Origin: GM7GCV1 sp965221105
Lineage (GTDB): Bacteria; Pseudomonadota; Gammaproteobacteria; Pseudomonadales; GM7GCV1
NCBI GenBank assembly: GCA_965221105.1
Contig: OZ244871.1
Span: 1,240,001 to 1,304,000 of the forward strand
DNA length: 64,000 nt
Direction of reading: 5' to 3'
Part shown: positions 62,099-64,000 of the stretch, in pieces
Position numbering within the stretch: position 1 is the first letter of the stretch
How the letters are laid out: every line of letters begins with the position of its first letter
Position numbers and translations under genes: made by a program
The notes under the pieces: model-generated
Databases searched by the model: none
What the model was told of the DNA's origin: nothing
Seen by the model: only the letters and a program-made list of their open reading frames with translations

Positions 62099-62212
62099 CT
62101 TTCTCTCCGAAGTAGATTGATGTTCCTGCGATTATATCAGCTTCAACCCTCAGGATGGGATGATTTTCAAACTGAGCCACTACCCTCATGTCTGATCCCT
62201 TGACACTTGTAA

Positions 62213-62665
62213 TCAGATCGGCCTCTCCATGACTATATCCGCCCTGCGATACACCGGGTGCCGTTCTCGAGACACAGTGCTAAAGCCGTGTTTTTTGTAA
62301 AGGGCGAGCGCAGCCTTCAATTCTGTATTGGAAAGCAAGTAGGCTTTTCGTGCGCCAATTGCCTCGAGTTTGGCGATGCAGGCTTCCATTAGACGATGGC
62401 CGAAACCCTTACCCTGCGCCTGGGGAGAAACAGCCATACGAGCAATCTCGAACACGCCATCACCGTCATTAAAGAGCGCACACACACCCAGAACCCTGCC
62501 TCCTGAGATCAGGCTAAAAATATAACCGCCGTTCTCTATAATCTGATAGGGGTTTTCCGCGAGTGCACGATCCACATCCTCAAGTTCGAAATAGGCCGAT
62601 ATCCATTCTTCGTTCAAGCGAATGAAATCATCAAGTAACTCTTTTCTGTTCTCGACTATCTCCAT
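62213..62665 (-). CDS. GNAT-family N-acetyltransferase
   Basis: A 150-residue protein beginning MEIVENRKELLDDFIRLNEE after AGGGGA. The acetyl-CoA site is ARMAVSPQAQGKGFGHRLME, with LLSNTELKAALALYKKHGF after it. The start is placed seven codons into the frame by ribosome-binding site. Substrate unknown. It begins 28 bp from the edge of the mobile cassette. Confidence 0.88.
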   Translation of the reverse strand: MEIVENRKELLDDFIRLNEEWISAYFELEDVDRALAENPYQIIENGGYIFSLISGGRVLGVCALFNDGDGVFEIARMAVSPQAQGKGFGHRLMEACIAKLEAIGARKAYLLSNTELKAALALYKKHGFSTVSRERHPVYRRADIVMERPI

Positions 62666-62686
62666 TCCCCTGTCTCTTGACACCAT

Positions 62687-63136
62687 GGTTTTTCACAGCC
62701 CGACCTCAGCGCACACTGCCCCTGCCTCGAAGCGGCAAGCAGTCGCAATGAGCCAGAATAATCCGGCACACTGAATACAGCCAATGCGGTTGCTCACCTC
62801 TGTGGCACTCAGGCTTCCTTCCACCAAAGTAGCACCTGAGTTCTGAATGCAGCGAACTTTGTGTTCAGTTGCATCTCGTATCTCTCGTATCATGCGCACT
62901 CCGAATGCCTGAGGCTGCGCGCGAATCCGACGACAGCGAGTCCAACCCGAAGGATGATTCTGCAGCACCCCGTCATGAATTCCGCACTGCAACCGACTTC
63001 CTGCAACACACCTCTTGTCGATGCCGGATAGCTGTTCAGCGCAGTTTCCGGACGGCGTGGCTGTTGCACCGGGTTGCCGGCGTAGAATATGCACCGGTAC
63101 TGAGGGCGCACAGTGGAAAGCAGCTAGAGCATGCCT
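62687..63136. other. Gap of 450 bp without a supported gene
   Basis: Frames are open on both strands but show no family pattern. Nothing else is recognised, apart from the region's role as spacer between the GNAT and cysH-like genes. Confidence 0.4.
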
Positions 63137-63760
63137 TCAGGCCGAGGTATGCAAGCCACACTCACGGCCGGATTCAAGCTTGGTGGGATCAAAGTAGTGC
63201 TTGCAGGACGGGATGTTGTTGCAGTCCATGTAGGCTTGAAGCCGTTCATCGCTCCAGTGAAAGATCGGGGCGACTTTGAGAATCCCGCTGCTGTCGTAGG
63301 AGAGCACATCAAGACTGCGGCGGAAATCGGTATCCCCTCGGCGAATCCCACTAATCCAGACGGTCGGTTTCAACTCATTCAGCGCTCGGTCAAAGGGCTC
63401 GAGTTTGACAATGCGGGTGAATTCCTGGTGGAGATCAGGTTCATCCAGCGTGGGGATGCCTCCCAGCCTTACGTTCAGATGCTCGGTCGTATACCCGGGC
63501 ACATAGCGTTGAACGTTGAGCTCAAGATCCTCCATCAGTTGCTCGGCCACGACGTAGGTGTCACGCATGTTGTACCCGGAATCAACCCAGATGACCGGCA
63601 CGGAATTGTCGACCTGGGACAGCAGATGCAGCATGGCACCAGAATTTGGGCCAAAACTTGTCGACAGGATCGCCGGCTCGCCCAACGCCAGCGCCCAGCG
63701 GATGATGTCTTCAGCGGGTAGATCGCGAAGTTGTTGGTTGGCGGAATCTATATCAATCAT
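63137..63760 (-). CDS. cysH: Phosphoadenylyl-sulfate reductase family protein
   Basis: CysH reduces PAPS (or APS) to sulfite with thioredoxin. The 207-residue protein has the PP-loop-like AILSTSFGPNSGAMLHLLSQ, VIWVDSGYNMRDTYVVAEQL, WISGIRRGDTDFRRSLDVL and the C-terminal GRECGLHTSA with the catalytic cysteine. It is shorter than E. coli CysH (244). The cysteine pairs that hold the iron-sulfur cluster of APS reductases are not in their normal form; one extra Cys pair (MDCNNIPSCKH) is present. PAPS is the more likely substrate. Start at MIDIDSANQQL. Confidence 0.85.
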   Translation of the reverse strand: MIDIDSANQQLRDLPAEDIIRWALALGEPAILSTSFGPNSGAMLHLLSQVDNSVPVIWVDSGYNMRDTYVVAEQLMEDLELNVQRYVPGYTTEHLNVRLGGIPTLDEPDLHQEFTRIVKLEPFDRALNELKPTVWISGIRRGDTDFRRSLDVLSYDSSGILKVAPIFHWSDERLQAYMDCNNIPSCKHYFDPTKLESGRECGLHTSA

Positions 63761-64000
63761 GCTGAGGGATGCGAGGCGTACTGCAAGTTCTGTGCAGGCT
63801 GCGGATCGCACGGTTTCTGGATGGGTTGCCTCGGGAGGCGCGTACTATAGGCAGCACCCCCTTATGCTGCGAAATACAAAAAAATAATATCCTTATAACC
63901 AAAATTTAAGGCCGCCTTCTGACAATCAGGCCGTGCACCGAGCATGTACGTTGGTGAACTGCACAGAAACCGGGCAGGGGTTGAAAAGGCTGACCATAGG

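Larger units (their letters stand above)
61284..62184 (-). mobile_element. Secreted-protein cassette bounded by 19-bp inverted repeats
   Basis: The 901-bp unit is bounded by GGTAGTGGCTCAGTTTGAA at the left and its exact complement at the right (62166-62184). It carries one gene, its own promoter (TATAAT at 62136-62131 on the minus strand) and a GC-rich hairpin after the gene (GGCGGCC/GGCCGCC near 61330-61350). No transposase is inside, so any movement would be in trans. No target duplication is evident at the edges. The same repeat lies next to two related genes at 36.7 and 38.6 kb. Confidence 0.7.

Noticed and set aside
62693..63094. Minus-strand frame of 133 codons between the GNAT and cysH-like genes
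   Set aside because: Cys- and Arg-rich without family pattern; no start context.
1..64000. CRISPR array, tRNA or rRNA genes
   Set aside because: No regularly spaced repeats, tRNA cloverleaf or rRNA sequence was noticed; a tRNA finder would be needed to exclude tRNAs fully.

Overview
The window reads as chromosomal DNA of a gammaproteobacterium. The evidence is the set of housekeeping genes: type I murB, kdsB, lpxK and a lolC-lolD-lolE block, hemCDXY, the EF-P lysylation genes epmA/efp/epmB, rho, ubiK, a DUF3094 protein, and a holD-like/rimI pair. Base composition is moderately GC-rich. Marine or host-associated life is only an inference, from the many decaying genes and insertion sequences. 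I cannot place the genus.

Layout. 0-6.6 kb: 5' end of uvrC, a HipA-type kinase fused to an AbiEi-like DNA-binding domain, an internally deleted IS1634 transposase, bfr/bfd iron storage and a broken SRPBCC gene. 6.6-15 kb (mostly minus strand): murB, a low-molecular-weight phosphatase, kdsB and lpxK, a DUF2062 membrane protein, then lolCDE. 15-17.1 kb: a wreckage zone holding pieces of a TgpA-type transglutaminase, a RoxA-type oxygenase and an AbiEii nucleotidyltransferase. 17.1-26 kb: trhO, an NCS2 permease with an unusual C-terminal domain, then a cluster of toxin-antitoxin genes, most of them broken (HigA, MazF with an intact ribbon-helix-helix antitoxin, an intact Phd/VapC pair), a broken flavoprotein, a Calx-beta protein and a solitary TnpB. 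26-36.6 kb: Na/Pi symporter, epmA, efp, epmB, serB with a divergent membrane protein, and a nitrogen cluster (torF-glnK-amtB plus a second glnK) with a good sigma-54 promoter match, then ubiK. 36.7-41.2 kb: a mosaic of mobile DNA. 41.5-58.1 kb: DNA repair (ogt/ada-like, alkB), cytochromes, trxA, rho, yqiA, hemYXDC, argH, rimI, leuA and pssA. 58.1-64 kb: more decayed genes (VOC, IS1595, gmk), a secreted two-domain VOC protein, a mobile cassette with a secreted-protein gene, a GNAT protein and a cysH-like reductase.

The most unusual content is a family of secreted proteins found three times (about 36.8-37.2, 38.7-41.2 and 61.4-62.1 kb). Two copies share a nearly identical leader and begin with a short peptide containing an uninterrupted C tract (12 and 18 C) just before the signal sequence, which suggests on/off switching by slippage. 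The 61-62 kb copy is bounded by 19-bp inverted repeats and carries no transposase; the same repeat lies beside the other two copies. One copy has been split cleanly by a 1,847-bp ISKra4-type element with a 9-bp target duplication.

Many broken genes carry a single in-frame stop inside otherwise coherent coding sequence, several explicable by one C-to-T or G-to-A change. Start codons given below were often moved from the longest possible reading frame, using family length and ribosome-binding sites.
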